Position numbers and translations under genes: made by a program. This document shows positions 32,202 to 42,601 of a stretch of DNA of 50,265 bases, piece after piece (within the stretch, counting starts at the first letter, position 1; every line of letters starts with the position of its first letter). The DNA is from Coprococcus sp. (lineage in GTDB: Bacteria > Bacillota > Clostridia > Lachnospirales > Lachnospiraceae): NCBI GenBank assembly GCA_016297495.1, contig JAEDGN010000011.1:1-50265 (forward strand), in the 5' to 3' direction. The notes under the pieces were generated by a model. The model searched no databases, had not been told where the DNA came from, and worked only from the letters and a program-made list of their open reading frames with translations.

Positions 32202-32239
32202 TTTGAATTATCCTCCTTCTCTCTCATGCTATAAAAAAC

Positions 32240-32268
32240 ATTCTATGATTTTATTTTCCATTTGTCAA
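32240..32268 (-). promoter_or_regulatory. Sigma-A promoter of the liv operon
   Basis: Leftward TTGACA (32268-32263) and TAGAAT (32245-32240), spacer 17 nt. Confidence 0.8.
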
Positions 32269-32311
32269 CTACTTTCCCAAATATTCGCTGTAAACTGGCA
32301 CAGCAATTATA

Positions 32312-33181
32312 TCAGTTTCCCGATACCCGTTTGAAGCCTTCGCCAAGGACTTCGCTTGTTTCGCTGACAATGACAAAGGCTGACGGATCTTTTTCATATA
32401 TAATGGCTCTCACTCTGGCAAATTGCTGCTTCCGGACGGCACACAGAAGGACATCCCTGTCCTGGCCTGTGTAGGCTCCCTGCCCTTTCAGAAGGGTGAC
32501 GCCTCTTTCCAGCTCGATCATGATCTGATCCGCGATCTCTTTGTTCTTCTCAGACACCACCATGACCATACTGCCCTTATCCAGGCCGTAGATAATACTG
32601 TCAATGACCGTGGAGCAGCAGAACAGTGACACAAGACCATAAAGACCGGATTCCATATTTCCGAAGACAAAAATAGATACTCCGATGATGACACAGTCCA
32701 CACCCATCATAATGCGCCCTATCTGAACATGGGGATACCATTTTCTGACAAGGAATGAGATAATATCTGTTCCGCCCGTGGTTGATCCCCGCAGAAAAAT
32801 GAGCGCCAGACCGGCTCCCATGAGAATACCGCCAAAAACAGCACCGATCATCCTGTCACCTGCATAGACCGGTGCGATCCCGGCAATCACCACATCTACC
32901 ATAATACTGCTGATCACAAGGGATTTCATTGTTTTAAAGGACAGAGATTTTCCGAGAAACATATAAGCAAGTATCAGCAGAGGAATATTCAGCACAAAAG
33001 TCATCAAACCAATGGGCAGCTGCCATAAATAATTCAGCAGAATCGCCACACCGGACATGCCGCCGGGCGCCAGATTGGCCGGATTGACAAAACAGTCGAT
33101 CCCCAGCGCAAACAGCACCGACCCCGCCAGATCATAAAGAATATCCAGACAAATATTTTTAAAATTAAAATGTTCCTTCAA
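32312..33181 (-). CDS. YitT-family membrane protein (DUF161/DUF2179)
   Basis: A 289-residue protein: an N-terminal membrane domain with five to six helices (SVLFALGIDCFVNPANLAPGG, GAVFGGILMGAGLALIF, GSTTGGTDI) and a cytosolic DUF2179 domain of about 85 residues at the C terminus (GVTLLKGQGAYTGQDRDVLL). The YitT family is widespread in Firmicutes; its function is not established. Translation starts at a TTG codon (33181) that has GGAGG 6 nt upstream. It lies between liv and rpoC, with the rpoC terminator upstream. Confidence 0.88.
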   Translation of the reverse strand: MKEHFNFKNICLDILYDLAGSVLFALGIDCFVNPANLAPGGMSGVAILLNYLWQLPIGLMTFVLNIPLLILAYMFLGKSLSFKTMKSLVISSIMVDVVIAGIAPVYAGDRMIGAVFGGILMGAGLALIFLRGSTTGGTDIISFLVRKWYPHVQIGRIMMGVDCVIIGVSIFVFGNMESGLYGLVSLFCCSTVIDSIIYGLDKGSMVMVVSEKNKEIADQIMIELERGVTLLKGQGAYTGQDRDVLLCAVRKQQFARVRAIIYEKDPSAFVIVSETSEVLGEGFKRVSGN

Positions 33182-33210
33182 GATTTTCCTCCTTCCACCG
33201 TTTTATGGCA

Positions 33211-33262
33211 AAAAAGCAGTATGGTCATTGACACGATCCTATCAGCAACCATACTGCTTTTT
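33211..33262 (-). terminator. Terminator of the rpoBC transcript
   Basis: Perfect 15-bp arms AAAAAGCAGTATGGT (33211-33225) and ACCATACTGCTTTTT (33248-33262), with the leftward strand ending in a T run, 20 bp past the rpoC stop. Confidence 0.85.
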
Positions 33263-33281
33263 CTTAATTCTATTCAGTCAT

Positions 33282-36200
33282 TTATTCCTCTGTGATGATT
33301 TCGGTATCTTCTTCCGGCATATCATCCGTTTCTTCATCATCGACCTCAACGCCGTCACTGAGATCAATAAAGTCCTCTTCATCGGAGACTTCTTCATCAG
33401 AAAGCATAATGGATGCATCCTCATCGATCTCTGAATCCAGTTTGATGGAACGATAACGTTTCATACCTGTACCTGCAGGAATCAGTTTACCAAGCAGCAC
33501 ATTCTCCTTCAGACCAATCAGTGGGTCAACCTTGCCCTTGATGGCGGCTTCTGTCAGAACCTTTGTTGTCTCCTGGAAGGACGCTGCCGACAGGAAGGAA
33601 TTGGTAGCCAAGGATGCCTTGGTGATACCCAGCATAACCTGTACACCCTCAGCAGGTTTCAGACCCTGCTCAACGAGATTCTCATTGATCTCCTCAAAAT
33701 CAAGGACATCAACCAGCGTACCCGGAAGGAATTCCGTATCTCCGCTGTTCTCAATGCGGATCTTCTTCAGCATCTGACGAACAATAACTTCAACATGCTT
33801 ATCATTGATATCAACGCCCTGCAGACGGTATACACGCTGTACTTCCTGGATCATATAATCCTGAACAGCACGGACGCCTTTAATTCGCAGGATATCATGC
33901 GGATTCACACTACCTTCAGTCAGCTCATCGCCGGCAGCCAGAACCTGGCCGTCCTGAACCTTCACACGTGAACCGTAAGGAATCAGATAGGCCTTGGATT
34001 CACCTGACTCTTCATTGGTAATGACAACCTCACGTTTCTTCTTTGTATCACGGATAGCAACTGTACCGCCAAACTCGGCAATAATCGCAAGACCCTTTGG
34101 CTTTCTTGCCTCAAAAAGCTCCTCAACACGAGGAAGACCCTGTGTAATATCATCACCGGCAACACCGCCTGTATGGAAGGTACGCATGGTCAGCTGAGTA
34201 CCAGGTTCACCGATGGACTGAGCAGCAATAATACCTACAGCCTCACCAACCTGTACAGCCTGGCCTGTTGCCATATTGGCACCATAACATTTTGCACAGA
34301 TACCAAGATGTGAGCGGCAGGAAAGAGCTGTACGGATCTTGACCTTCGTAAGACCTGTTGCTGCAACCATAGCTGCACGCTTCGGTGTAATCATATGATC
34401 AGCCTTTACAATAATCTCACCTGTGGAAGGATCCACAATATCTTCAGCCGCATAACGTCCTGTCATACGTTCCTGAAGACTCTCAATCACTTCACGGCCA
34501 TCCATGAACGCTTCGATCCACATACCCGGAATATTCTCCATACCCTCGCTGCAGTCTGTCTCACGGATGATCAGATCCTGAGAAACATCAACCAGACGTC
34601 TGGTCAGATAACCGGAGTCGGCTGTACGAAGAGCTGTATCGGACAGACCCTTACGGGCGCCATGGGCGGAAATGAAATACTCCAATACATCCAGACCTTC
34701 ACGGAAATTGGACTTGATCGGCAGCTCGATGGTACGGCCTGATGTATCGGCCATCAGACCACGCATACCTGCCAGCTGCTTGATCTGCTGGTTGGAACCA
34801 CGGGCACCGGAATCGGCCATCATGTAAATATTATTATATTTATCAAGGCCTGTCAGCAGAGCTTCCGTGATCTTATCATCGGCCTGCTTCCATGTCTCGA
34901 CAACTGCTTTATAACGTTCTTCTTCTGTTACAAAACCACGGCGGTATTTTGCTGTGATCTTGGCAATCGTTGCCTCTGCATCGGCGATGATCGGTTTCTT
35001 GGCTTCCGGCACCGTCATATCGGAAATAGATACAGTAATGGCACTGATTGTTGAATATTTGTAACCGGTCGACTTAATATAGTCCAGAACCTCAGCGGTC
35101 TTGGTTGCACCGTGCGTATGGATACATTTGTCGATGATCTGTTTCAGCTGCTTCTTGGCAACAAGGAAATTGATCTCCGGTACAAGATCATTCTCCGGAT
35201 TGCTGCGGTCTACAAAACCAAGATCCTGCGGCAGTCCTTCGTTGAAAATGAAACGACCCAGTGTGGAAGAGATCACCTTTGTCACTTTTCTGCCGTTAAC
35301 AATGCCTGTTCTTCTGACCTTGATCGGCGCCTGAAGGGTGATGATCTTGTTCTCATATGCCAAAAGCGCTTCATTGACATTCTTGAAATACTTGCCTTCG
35401 CCTTTATCGCCCGGCTTTTCCAGTGTCAGATAATAGATTCCAAGAACCATATCCTGTGAAGGAACAGCTACCGGTGCGCCATCAGAAGGCTTCAGCAGGT
35501 TGTTAGGAGAGAGCAGTATAAAACGGCACTCTGCCTGAGCTTCCACAAACAGCGGTACATGGACAGCCATCTGGTCACCGTCAAAGTCGGCATTGAAAGC
35601 AGTACAAGCCAGCGGATGCAGCTTAATCGCCTTACCTTCAACCAGGATCGGCTCGAATGCCTGGATACCGAGACGATGCAGTGTAGGTGCACGGTTCAGC
35701 ATAACCGGATGCTCTTTGATCACGTCTTCCAGTACATCCCATACTTCTGTCTGAAGACGTTCAACCATCTTCTTGGCAGATTTGATATTATGGGCAATGC
35801 CTCTGGATACGAGTTCCTTCATAACGAAAGGCTTGAACAGCTCAATAGCCATCTCCTTCGGCAGACCGCACTGATACAGCTTCAGTTCAGGACCTACGAC
35901 GATAACGGAACGACCGGAATAGTCAACACGCTTACCCAGCAGGTTCTGACGGAAACGGCCCTGTTTGCCCTTCAGCATATCCGACAGAGACTTCAGCGCT
36001 CTGTTGCCCGGTCCTGTTACAGGACGGCCGCGGCGGCCATTGTCGATCAGGGCGTCAACAGCCTCCTGGAGCATACGCTTTTCATTTCTTACAATGATAT
36101 CAGGTGCTCCCAGCTCAAGCAGACGTTTCAGTCGGTTATTTCTATTAATAATACGTCTGTACAGATCATTCAGATCGGATGTGGCAAAACGGCCGCCGTC

Positions 36201-36959
36201 CAGCTGTACCATCGGGCGGATATCCGGCGGAATGACAGGAATAACTGTCAGAATCATCCACTCAGGCTTGTTGCCGGAGCTTCTGAAGGCTTCAACGACC
36301 TCCAGACGCTTGATGATTCTTGCACGCTTCTGACCTGAGGAATTTTTCAGTTCTTTCTTCAGTTCAACAGCTTCTGCCTCCAGATCAATAGCCTGCAGAA
36401 GCTCCATGATTGCTTCTGCACCCATACCTACACGGAAGCTGTCTTCACCAAAGTTCTTGCACTCTTCCTGATATTCCTTCTCGGATAATACGCGCTTGTT
36501 CTCAAGGGTCGTATTCCCCTTGTCAAGTACAACATAAGAAGCAAAATACAGGACTTTCTCGAGATTTCTCGGGGTCATGTCAAGGATCAGGCCCATACGG
36601 CTTGGAATACCTTTAAAATACCAGATATGAGAAACCGGAGCTGCAAGTTCGATATGGCCCATACGTTCACGTCTGACATTGGATTTTGTAACCTCAACAC
36701 CGCATCGATCGCAGACCACACCTTTATAACGGATCTTCTTGTACTTGCCGCAGTGACATTCCCAGTCCTTGCTCGGACCAAAAATCTTCTCGCAGTACAG
36801 ACCGTCTTTTTCAGGTTTTAATGTTCTATAATTAATCGTTTCAGGCTTTTTGACTTCGCCGCGCGACCACTGTCTGATCTTCTCAGGAGAAGCCAGACCG
36901 ATTTTGATGGCATCGAAAGTCATCGGCTGATAAGCTTCATTACTAACTGTTTCTGGCAT
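33282..36959 (-). CDS. rpoC: DNA-directed RNA polymerase subunit beta'
   Basis: A 1225-residue beta' subunit. The N-terminal zinc site CxCG...CDRCG lies near residues 68-87, the catalytic Mg-binding motif NADFDGDQM at about 456-464, and the trigger-loop region GEAVGIIAAQSIGEPGTQLTMRTFHTGG near 900 is visible. GGGAG 8 nt upstream favours ATG 36959; the frame begins three codons earlier at a GTG. The C terminus is a long acidic tail (EEDFIDLSDGVEVDDEE...), usual in Clostridia. It follows rpoB by 17 bp. Confidence 0.97.
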   Translation of the reverse strand: MPETVSNEAYQPMTFDAIKIGLASPEKIRQWSRGEVKKPETINYRTLKPEKDGLYCEKIFGPSKDWECHCGKYKKIRYKGVVCDRCGVEVTKSNVRRERMGHIELAAPVSHIWYFKGIPSRMGLILDMTPRNLEKVLYFASYVVLDKGNTTLENKRVLSEKEYQEECKNFGEDSFRVGMGAEAIMELLQAIDLEAEAVELKKELKNSSGQKRARIIKRLEVVEAFRSSGNKPEWMILTVIPVIPPDIRPMVQLDGGRFATSDLNDLYRRIINRNNRLKRLLELGAPDIIVRNEKRMLQEAVDALIDNGRRGRPVTGPGNRALKSLSDMLKGKQGRFRQNLLGKRVDYSGRSVIVVGPELKLYQCGLPKEMAIELFKPFVMKELVSRGIAHNIKSAKKMVERLQTEVWDVLEDVIKEHPVMLNRAPTLHRLGIQAFEPILVEGKAIKLHPLACTAFNADFDGDQMAVHVPLFVEAQAECRFILLSPNNLLKPSDGAPVAVPSQDMVLGIYYLTLEKPGDKGEGKYFKNVNEALLAYENKIITLQAPIKVRRTGIVNGRKVTKVISSTLGRFIFNEGLPQDLGFVDRSNPENDLVPEINFLVAKKQLKQIIDKCIHTHGATKTAEVLDYIKSTGYKYSTISAITVSISDMTVPEAKKPIIADAEATIAKITAKYRRGFVTEEERYKAVVETWKQADDKITEALLTGLDKYNNIYMMADSGARGSNQQIKQLAGMRGLMADTSGRTIELPIKSNFREGLDVLEYFISAHGARKGLSDTALRTADSGYLTRRLVDVSQDLIIRETDCSEGMENIPGMWIEAFMDGREVIESLQERMTGRYAAEDIVDPSTGEIIVKADHMITPKRAAMVAATGLTKVKIRTALSCRSHLGICAKCYGANMATGQAVQVGEAVGIIAAQSIGEPGTQLTMRTFHTGGVAGDDITQGLPRVEELFEARKPKGLAIIAEFGGTVAIRDTKKKREVVITNEESGESKAYLIPYGSRVKVQDGQVLAAGDELTEGSVNPHDILRIKGVRAVQDYMIQEVQRVYRLQGVDINDKHVEVIVRQMLKKIRIENSGDTEFLPGTLVDVLDFEEINENLVEQGLKPAEGVQVMLGITKASLATNSFLSAASFQETTKVLTEAAIKGKVDPLIGLKENVLLGKLIPAGTGMKRYRSIKLDSEIDEDASIMLSDEEVSDEEDFIDLSDGVEVDDEETDDMPEEDTEIITEE

Positions 36960-36976
36960 GAATGGCACTCCCTTCT

Positions 36977-39900
36977 CTATTCGTCGTCAGAATCTTCTCC
37001 GTAAAAGTCTTCTGCATTCTCGTCGTCCACATCTTCCTCATCAATATCAACGAACTCGCCGTCTTCCACAGTCTGTTCCTTGAAACCGTAGTCTCCGAGG
37101 GATTCCTCCGTATCAAATCTGAATCCGCCTTCGCCTGTCATAAAGCTGCTGAACTCATCATCACCATAATCGACAGATTCACCGATCTCAACCTCTGTCT
37201 GATCATCACGGAGAACTCTGACATCCAGTGCCAGTGACTGCAGCTCTTTCAGCAATACCTTGAAGGATTCAGGAATACCCGGTTCAGAAATATTCTCACC
37301 CTTGATGATGGCTTCGTACGCTTTCACACGGCCTGTCACATCATCGGACTTGAATGTAAGGATCTCCTGAAGTGTATAAGCAGCACCATAAGCTTCCAGC
37401 GCCCAAACCTCCATCTCGCCGAAACGCTGTCCGCCGAACTGGGCTTTACCACCAAGAGGCTGCTGTGTAACAAGGGCATAAGGACCTGTGGAACGGGCAT
37501 GGATCTTATCATCAACCAGATGATGAAGCTTCAGGTAGTGCATGAAGCCAACGGTAACCGGACTGTCAAATTCCTCTCCGGTACGGCCGTCTCTCAGGCG
37601 CACCTTACCGGTACGGCTGATCGGAACACCCTTCCATTCTTCTCTGTAATCCTTGTTCTCATCGAGATAATTATATACCTGTTCATCCAGGGAATCCTTC
37701 CACTTCTCAGTAAATTCTTCCCAGGAAGTATTCACATAATCATTGGCCAGTTCCAGTGTATCCATAATGTCGTACTCGTCAGCACCATTGAATACAGGTG
37801 TCTCAATCTTGAAGCCAAGGGCTTTTGCAGCAAGACCCAGATGAACCTCCAGCACCTGTCCGATATTCATACGTGAAGGCACACCCAGAGGGTTCAGCAC
37901 GATATCCAGCGGACGGCCATTTGGAAGGAACGGCATATCCTCAACAGGCAGGATTCGTGAAACGACACCCTTGTTGCCATGACGGCCGGCCATCTTATCA
38001 CCAACGGAAATCTTTCTCTTCTGTGCAATATAAACACGAACACACTGGTTGACGCCAGGAGACAGTTCATCGCCATTCTCTCTTGTAAATACCTTGGCAT
38101 CCAGGATAATACCATATTCACCATGCGGTACCTTCAGGGATGTATCTCTGACCTCGCGGGCCTTTTCTCCGAAGATGGCACGCAGCAGTCTCTCCTCTGC
38201 AGTCAGCTCTGTCTCACCCTTTGGTGTCACCTTACCCACAAGGATATCTCCGGCACGGACTTCCGCACCAATACGGATAATACCTCTCTCATCCAGATTC
38301 TTCAGTGCATCATCACCAACACCAGGCACATCGCGGGTAATCTCTTCCGGACCCAGCTTCGTATCTCTGGCCTCTGCCTCATATTCTGAAATATGAATAG
38401 ATGTATAAACATCCTCCTGAACCAGACGCTCACTCAGCAGGACGGCATCCTCAAAGTTGTAGCCTTCCCATGTCATGAAACCGATCAGCGGATTCTTGCC
38501 CAGTGCCAGTTCGCCCTGAGATGTGGACGGACCGTCAGCCAGAACATCGCCGGCTTCCACACGCTCGCCTCTGAAAACGATCGGCCGCTGATTGTAGCAG
38601 GCACCCTGGTTGCTGCCTACGAATTTCAGAAGTTTATAGGTATCTCTTGTACCGTCATCAGCCTTGATAATCACTTCATTGGCTGCTGAACGTTCAACCA
38701 CACCGCCGCGCTTTGCAACGACGCAGACACCTGAGTCAACAGCCGCCTTGGATTCCATACCGGTACCTACAACAGGAGACTCTGTCAGCATCAGCGGAAC
38801 GGCCTGACGCTGCATGTTGGACCCCATGAGGGCACGGTTGGCATCATCGTTCTGCAGGAAAGGAATCATGGATGTAGCAACAGAAAATACCATTCTCGGG
38901 GAAACATCCATCAGGTCTACCTGAGACTTCTGGAAGGATGTCGTATCCTCACGGAATCGGCCGGAAACAATCTTATTGACAAAGTATCCGTTCTCATCAA
39001 TCGGCTCATTGGCCTGTGCAACTCTGAACTTATCTTCCTCATCGGCTGTCAGATAGATAACATCATCTGTGACACGCGGATTCTGCGGATCTGACTTATC
39101 CAGTTTTCTGTACGGTGCCTCCACGAAACCATACTGATTGATCCTTGCATAGCTGGCAAGGGAGTTGATCAGACCGATGTTCGGTCCTTCAGGTGTCTCA
39201 ATCGGACACATTCTTCCGTAATGTGTATAGTGAACGTCTCGAACCTCGAAACCGGCTCTGTCTCGTGACAGACCGCCCGGACCAAGGGCAGAAAGACGTC
39301 TCTTGTGAGTCAGCTCGGACAGAGGGTTATTCTGATCCATGAACTGGGACAGCTGGGAGCTTCCGAAGAACTCCTTCACAGCTGCTGTTACAGGCTTGAT
39401 GTTGATCAGGGACTGGGCGGAAATACCTTCCAGATCCTGCGTTGTCATACGTTCGCGTACAACACGCTCCATTCTGGACAGACCGATCCTGTACTGGTTC
39501 TGCAGAAGTTCACCGACTGCTCTGATACGTCTGTTGCCCAGATGATCGATATCATCCTGATTGCCGATACCGAATTCCAGATGCATATTGTAGTTGATGG
39601 AAGCAAAGATATCCTCTCTTGTAATATGCATAGGAATCAGATCGCTGACATTCTTTCTGATGGCTGCCTTGATATCCTCAATATCCCCATTCTCATCCAG
39701 GATCTGACGAAGCACCGGATAATAAACATATTCCTCTGTAATGCCGACGGATCCAGGATCCACATCCACAAAAGCCGTCAGCTCTACCATCATATTGGAG
39801 AGAACCTTCTCCACCTTCTCCTCTGTGCGGATATAGACTGCCGGAATGGCTGCATTCTGAATACGCTGAGCCAGTTCCTCTGTCAGCATGGTGTCTGCTT

Positions 39901-40831
39901 CCGCGATGATCTCGCCCGTCGTCTCATCCACAACATCCTCAGCCAGCTCAAAACCTGCAATACGGTTCTTGAAAGCCAGCTTCTTGTTGAACTTATAACG
40001 TCCGACCTTGGCCAGATCATATCTTCTCGGGTCAAAGAACATGGCATTGATCAGGCTCTCTGCACTCTCGACAGCCAGCGGTTCACCCGGACGGATCTTC
40101 TTGTATAATTCCAGCAGACCGCTCTGATAGCTGTCTGATGTATCCTTGTTGCTGGCCAGAGTGGCCATGATCTTCGGTTCTTCGCCAAAGAGATCAATGA
40201 TCTCCTGATTCGTACCCACGCCCAGTGCACGGATCAGCACGGTCACAGGCACCTTACGTGTTCTGTCCACACGTACATAGAAAACATCATTGGAATCTGT
40301 CTCATATTCCAGCCAGGCACCGCGGTTCGGAATAACCGTTGCGGAGTACAGCTTCTTACCAAGCTTATCATGGCCGATACCATAATAAATACCAGGGGAA
40401 CGTACCAGCTGGCTGACAATAACTCGCTCAGCACCGTTAATAACAAATGTGCCTGTCGCTGTCATCAGCGGCAGATCGCCCATAAAAATCTCATGTTCAC
40501 TGATACTGTCCGTATCTTTATTGATCAAACGTACCTTCACCTTCAAAGGTGCGGCATATGTGGCATCGCGTTCCTTGCATTCCTCAATCGAATACTTCAC
40601 TTCATCTTCACATAAACTGAAATCAGTAAATTCCAGACTCAGATGACCGCTGTAATCTGCAATCGGAGAAATGTCATCGAAGACTTCCTTCAGGCCCTTG
40701 TCCAGGAACCACTGGTAGGAATTCTTCTGAACTTCAATGAGATTCGGCATCTCAAGAACTTCCTTCTGACGGGAATAACTCATACGAATGCCTTTACCTG
40801 ATTTAACCGGTTTAATTCTGCTTTTATTCAT
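36977..40831 (-). CDS. rpoB: DNA-directed RNA polymerase subunit beta
   Basis: A 1284-residue beta subunit. The rifampicin region reads GSSQLSQFMDQNNPLSELTH...LGPGGLSRDRAG, and HGNKGVVSRILP with GVPSRMNIGQ is present. In the rifampicin segment the main contact positions look wild type (Gln, Asp, His, Arg, Ser kept). The C terminus has an acidic tail of about 50 residues. GGGAG lies about 10 nt before ATG 40831. A TTGACA promoter about 115 bp upstream lets rpoBC be transcribed apart from the ribosomal genes. Confidence 0.97.
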   Translation of the reverse strand: MNKSRIKPVKSGKGIRMSYSRQKEVLEMPNLIEVQKNSYQWFLDKGLKEVFDDISPIADYSGHLSLEFTDFSLCEDEVKYSIEECKERDATYAAPLKVKVRLINKDTDSISEHEIFMGDLPLMTATGTFVINGAERVIVSQLVRSPGIYYGIGHDKLGKKLYSATVIPNRGAWLEYETDSNDVFYVRVDRTRKVPVTVLIRALGVGTNQEIIDLFGEEPKIMATLASNKDTSDSYQSGLLELYKKIRPGEPLAVESAESLINAMFFDPRRYDLAKVGRYKFNKKLAFKNRIAGFELAEDVVDETTGEIIAEADTMLTEELAQRIQNAAIPAVYIRTEEKVEKVLSNMMVELTAFVDVDPGSVGITEEYVYYPVLRQILDENGDIEDIKAAIRKNVSDLIPMHITREDIFASINYNMHLEFGIGNQDDIDHLGNRRIRAVGELLQNQYRIGLSRMERVVRERMTTQDLEGISAQSLINIKPVTAAVKEFFGSSQLSQFMDQNNPLSELTHKRRLSALGPGGLSRDRAGFEVRDVHYTHYGRMCPIETPEGPNIGLINSLASYARINQYGFVEAPYRKLDKSDPQNPRVTDDVIYLTADEEDKFRVAQANEPIDENGYFVNKIVSGRFREDTTSFQKSQVDLMDVSPRMVFSVATSMIPFLQNDDANRALMGSNMQRQAVPLMLTESPVVGTGMESKAAVDSGVCVVAKRGGVVERSAANEVIIKADDGTRDTYKLLKFVGSNQGACYNQRPIVFRGERVEAGDVLADGPSTSQGELALGKNPLIGFMTWEGYNFEDAVLLSERLVQEDVYTSIHISEYEAEARDTKLGPEEITRDVPGVGDDALKNLDERGIIRIGAEVRAGDILVGKVTPKGETELTAEERLLRAIFGEKAREVRDTSLKVPHGEYGIILDAKVFTRENGDELSPGVNQCVRVYIAQKRKISVGDKMAGRHGNKGVVSRILPVEDMPFLPNGRPLDIVLNPLGVPSRMNIGQVLEVHLGLAAKALGFKIETPVFNGADEYDIMDTLELANDYVNTSWEEFTEKWKDSLDEQVYNYLDENKDYREEWKGVPISRTGKVRLRDGRTGEEFDSPVTVGFMHYLKLHHLVDDKIHARSTGPYALVTQQPLGGKAQFGGQRFGEMEVWALEAYGAAYTLQEILTFKSDDVTGRVKAYEAIIKGENISEPGIPESFKVLLKELQSLALDVRVLRDDQTEVEIGESVDYGDDEFSSFMTGEGGFRFDTEESLGDYGFKEQTVEDGEFVDIDEEDVDDENAEDFYGEDSDDE

Positions 40832-40945
40832 TGACGTTTTTCACTCCCTGAATGATAAATCAACAAGTTGTATCTGCTCATTAATATGTTTTTATGCAAA
40901 TATAGCCACCGCAGGGCTTAGTTTGCCATAATAATGCAGTATCAT

Positions 40946-40974
40946 ATGATAGCACAAATTTCTATTCGTGTCAA
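40946..40974 (-). promoter_or_regulatory. Sigma-A promoter of rpoBC
   Basis: Leftward TTGACA (40974-40969) and TATCAT (40951-40946), spacer 17 nt; leader about 110 nt. The 210-bp gap also holds the terminator of the upstream YARHG gene. Confidence 0.8.
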
Positions 40975-40997
40975 GGAAAAATCCTTCCCGAGACCAC

Positions 40998-41030
40998 AAA
41001 AATCCCCTGAAAACACAAGGTTTTCAGGGG
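40998..41030 (-). terminator. Terminator of the YARHG-domain gene
   Basis: CCCCTGAAAAC (41004-41014) and GTTTTCAGGGG (41020-41030), 5-nt loop, followed leftward by ATTTTTG, 12 bp past the stop codon. Confidence 0.85.
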
Positions 41031-41041
41031 TCTGTCATCCT

Positions 41042-42496
41042 CTATTCGTAGGACTGGATCAGTGCAATATTCTTGATCTCATAATCATTGAATACGGATA
41101 CTGAAAAATCTTCCGGTTCTATTGTCCCTTTGTACCAGGACTTGCTGTTAAAATAAGCCTGCAGTTCCTTGTCTTTGAACTTACGTCCATGGCGGGCATA
41201 GATCTCATTGCGGGCAATCATCAGCTGATATGCAGACAGATTCTTCACATCGGCAGCCGTCAGATATTTGCTGCTGCTGTTTGGCAGTACATAATCACTG
41301 CTGCCGGAGGTATTGCCGCTGCCGGATGAAGGCTTGCTGCTCTCCTGCTTCTTGCTTTCTGATTCAGCCTTGGCCTTGGATTCTGCCGCTGCCTTTGACT
41401 CTGCCGCCCTCGACTCTGCAGCGATGGACTCCGCCTTTCTTCTGGCTTCAGCCTCGGATTCTGCCTTGGCTGCCTCCTCAGCCTTCCTGCTCTCGATGGT
41501 CCTAGATATGCTTCCGGCTTCTGATTTCCATGTATTCAGTGACTTGATGGCCTCGGCGTAATTCTCCTCCTGCACATACTTCTCCACCTGTTCACTGTAC
41601 TGCGTCATCCTGGCCTTCTGGTCATCGGTCGTATAATCCTCATCCAGATCAATACCTGCAATATCATTCTTCAGATTCTGGATAACCTTCAGATTGTCAG
41701 CCTTCAGATTCACAGCCAGTGAATCCAGACGTTTCTGAAGATCAGCCACCTGATCATAATCACATTCCTTCCGGGCTTTCTCAATATCAGACATCAGTGC
41801 ATCATAATCTTCTTTATAGGTATCCGTTACAGAATAAGTTGAAAGTGCCGCATTCACTCCCGACGCAAAGGCATCCAGAGATGTTTTTCCATTGGACACG
41901 GTCGTATATGTATCTTCGATTTCAGGCCACTTCTGATTCAGCGCCTCAATCTTATCCAGGTCTCCGGCATCGATCGCCTCCCGGCACTGCGCCATAAAAT
42001 CATTAAAATAAGCGCCATATGTGCCAAAATCAACGCCATCCAGCTTCTCTGACTGGAATGAAGCCACCTTCTGTTCAAAGTCCGCAACCACCTTCTTGTC
42101 CATCTGCAGTTTATACGCATAGGCAGCACCTGCGGCGATGATAATCAGAAGAATAATAACGGCAGCAACAAGGCCTTTTTTGCTCTTCTTCGGGACTTTG
42201 ACCGTATCCACGGAATCTCCCAGCCATTCCGCTTCCTTCCTTTGCTCTCTCGTCTCACGCTTCTTCTCGACTGCAGCCCTTTGCGGCGCAGCTGTCTTTT
42301 GCGGTGACACAGTCTTCTTCGCATTCTTTGCGCGCTCCTCGCGCAGCTTCTCCATCTCACGCCTTTTTCTCTGGCGCTGCTCTTCCAGTTCTCTCTCCTG
42401 TGCTTCGATTTCTTCTATCTCTTTTAAATAATCAAAATCATCCTCTATGTACACCTTCGGTGCATCCTGTCGATCCTTTTCCTCTTTATCGTACAT
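41042..42496 (-). CDS. YARHG-domain membrane-anchored protein with coiled coil
   Basis: A 484-residue protein. Residues 1-115 are highly charged and cytosolic (long EIEAQERELEEQRQRKRRE coiled coil), then one membrane helix (GLVAAVIILLIIIAAGAAYAY). The extracellular part has a helical repeat region, a low-complexity Ala/Glu/Ser stretch and a Ser/Gly linker, and a C-terminal YARHG domain (LMIARNEIYARHGRKFKDKE...WYKGTIEPEDF). YARHG domains occur in clostridial surface proteins and may bind cell-wall material. ATG 42496 follows GGAGGGGG. It has its own promoter and terminator and is monocistronic. Its position between rplL and rpoB is unusual. Confidence 0.85.
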   Translation of the reverse strand: MYDKEEKDRQDAPKVYIEDDFDYLKEIEEIEAQERELEEQRQRKRREMEKLREERAKNAKKTVSPQKTAAPQRAAVEKKRETREQRKEAEWLGDSVDTVKVPKKSKKGLVAAVIILLIIIAAGAAYAYKLQMDKKVVADFEQKVASFQSEKLDGVDFGTYGAYFNDFMAQCREAIDAGDLDKIEALNQKWPEIEDTYTTVSNGKTSLDAFASGVNAALSTYSVTDTYKEDYDALMSDIEKARKECDYDQVADLQKRLDSLAVNLKADNLKVIQNLKNDIAGIDLDEDYTTDDQKARMTQYSEQVEKYVQEENYAEAIKSLNTWKSEAGSISRTIESRKAEEAAKAESEAEARRKAESIAAESRAAESKAAAESKAKAESESKKQESSKPSSGSGNTSGSSDYVLPNSSSKYLTAADVKNLSAYQLMIARNEIYARHGRKFKDKELQAYFNSKSWYKGTIEPEDFSVSVFNDYEIKNIALIQSYE

Positions 42497-42540
42497 GAAT
42501 CCCCCTCCATTTCTCACAAATAATTACACAGACACTAAAA

Positions 42541-42569
42541 ATTATAAACTATACCCCCTGCAAAGTCAA
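42541..42569 (-). promoter_or_regulatory. Sigma-A promoter of the YARHG-domain gene
   Basis: Leftward TTGACT (42569-42564) and TATAAT (42546-42541), spacer 17 nt. Confidence 0.8.
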
Positions 42570-42601
42570 TTTCTACATAAAATCTTAAGGTTTTCGCCCA
42601 A

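Noticed and set aside
35559..36338. A 259-residue rightward frame opposite rpoC
   Set aside because: Shadow of the highly conserved rpoC core.
39305..40108. A 267-residue rightward frame opposite rpoB
   Set aside because: rpoB is certain here; the antisense frame has no motif or start signal.
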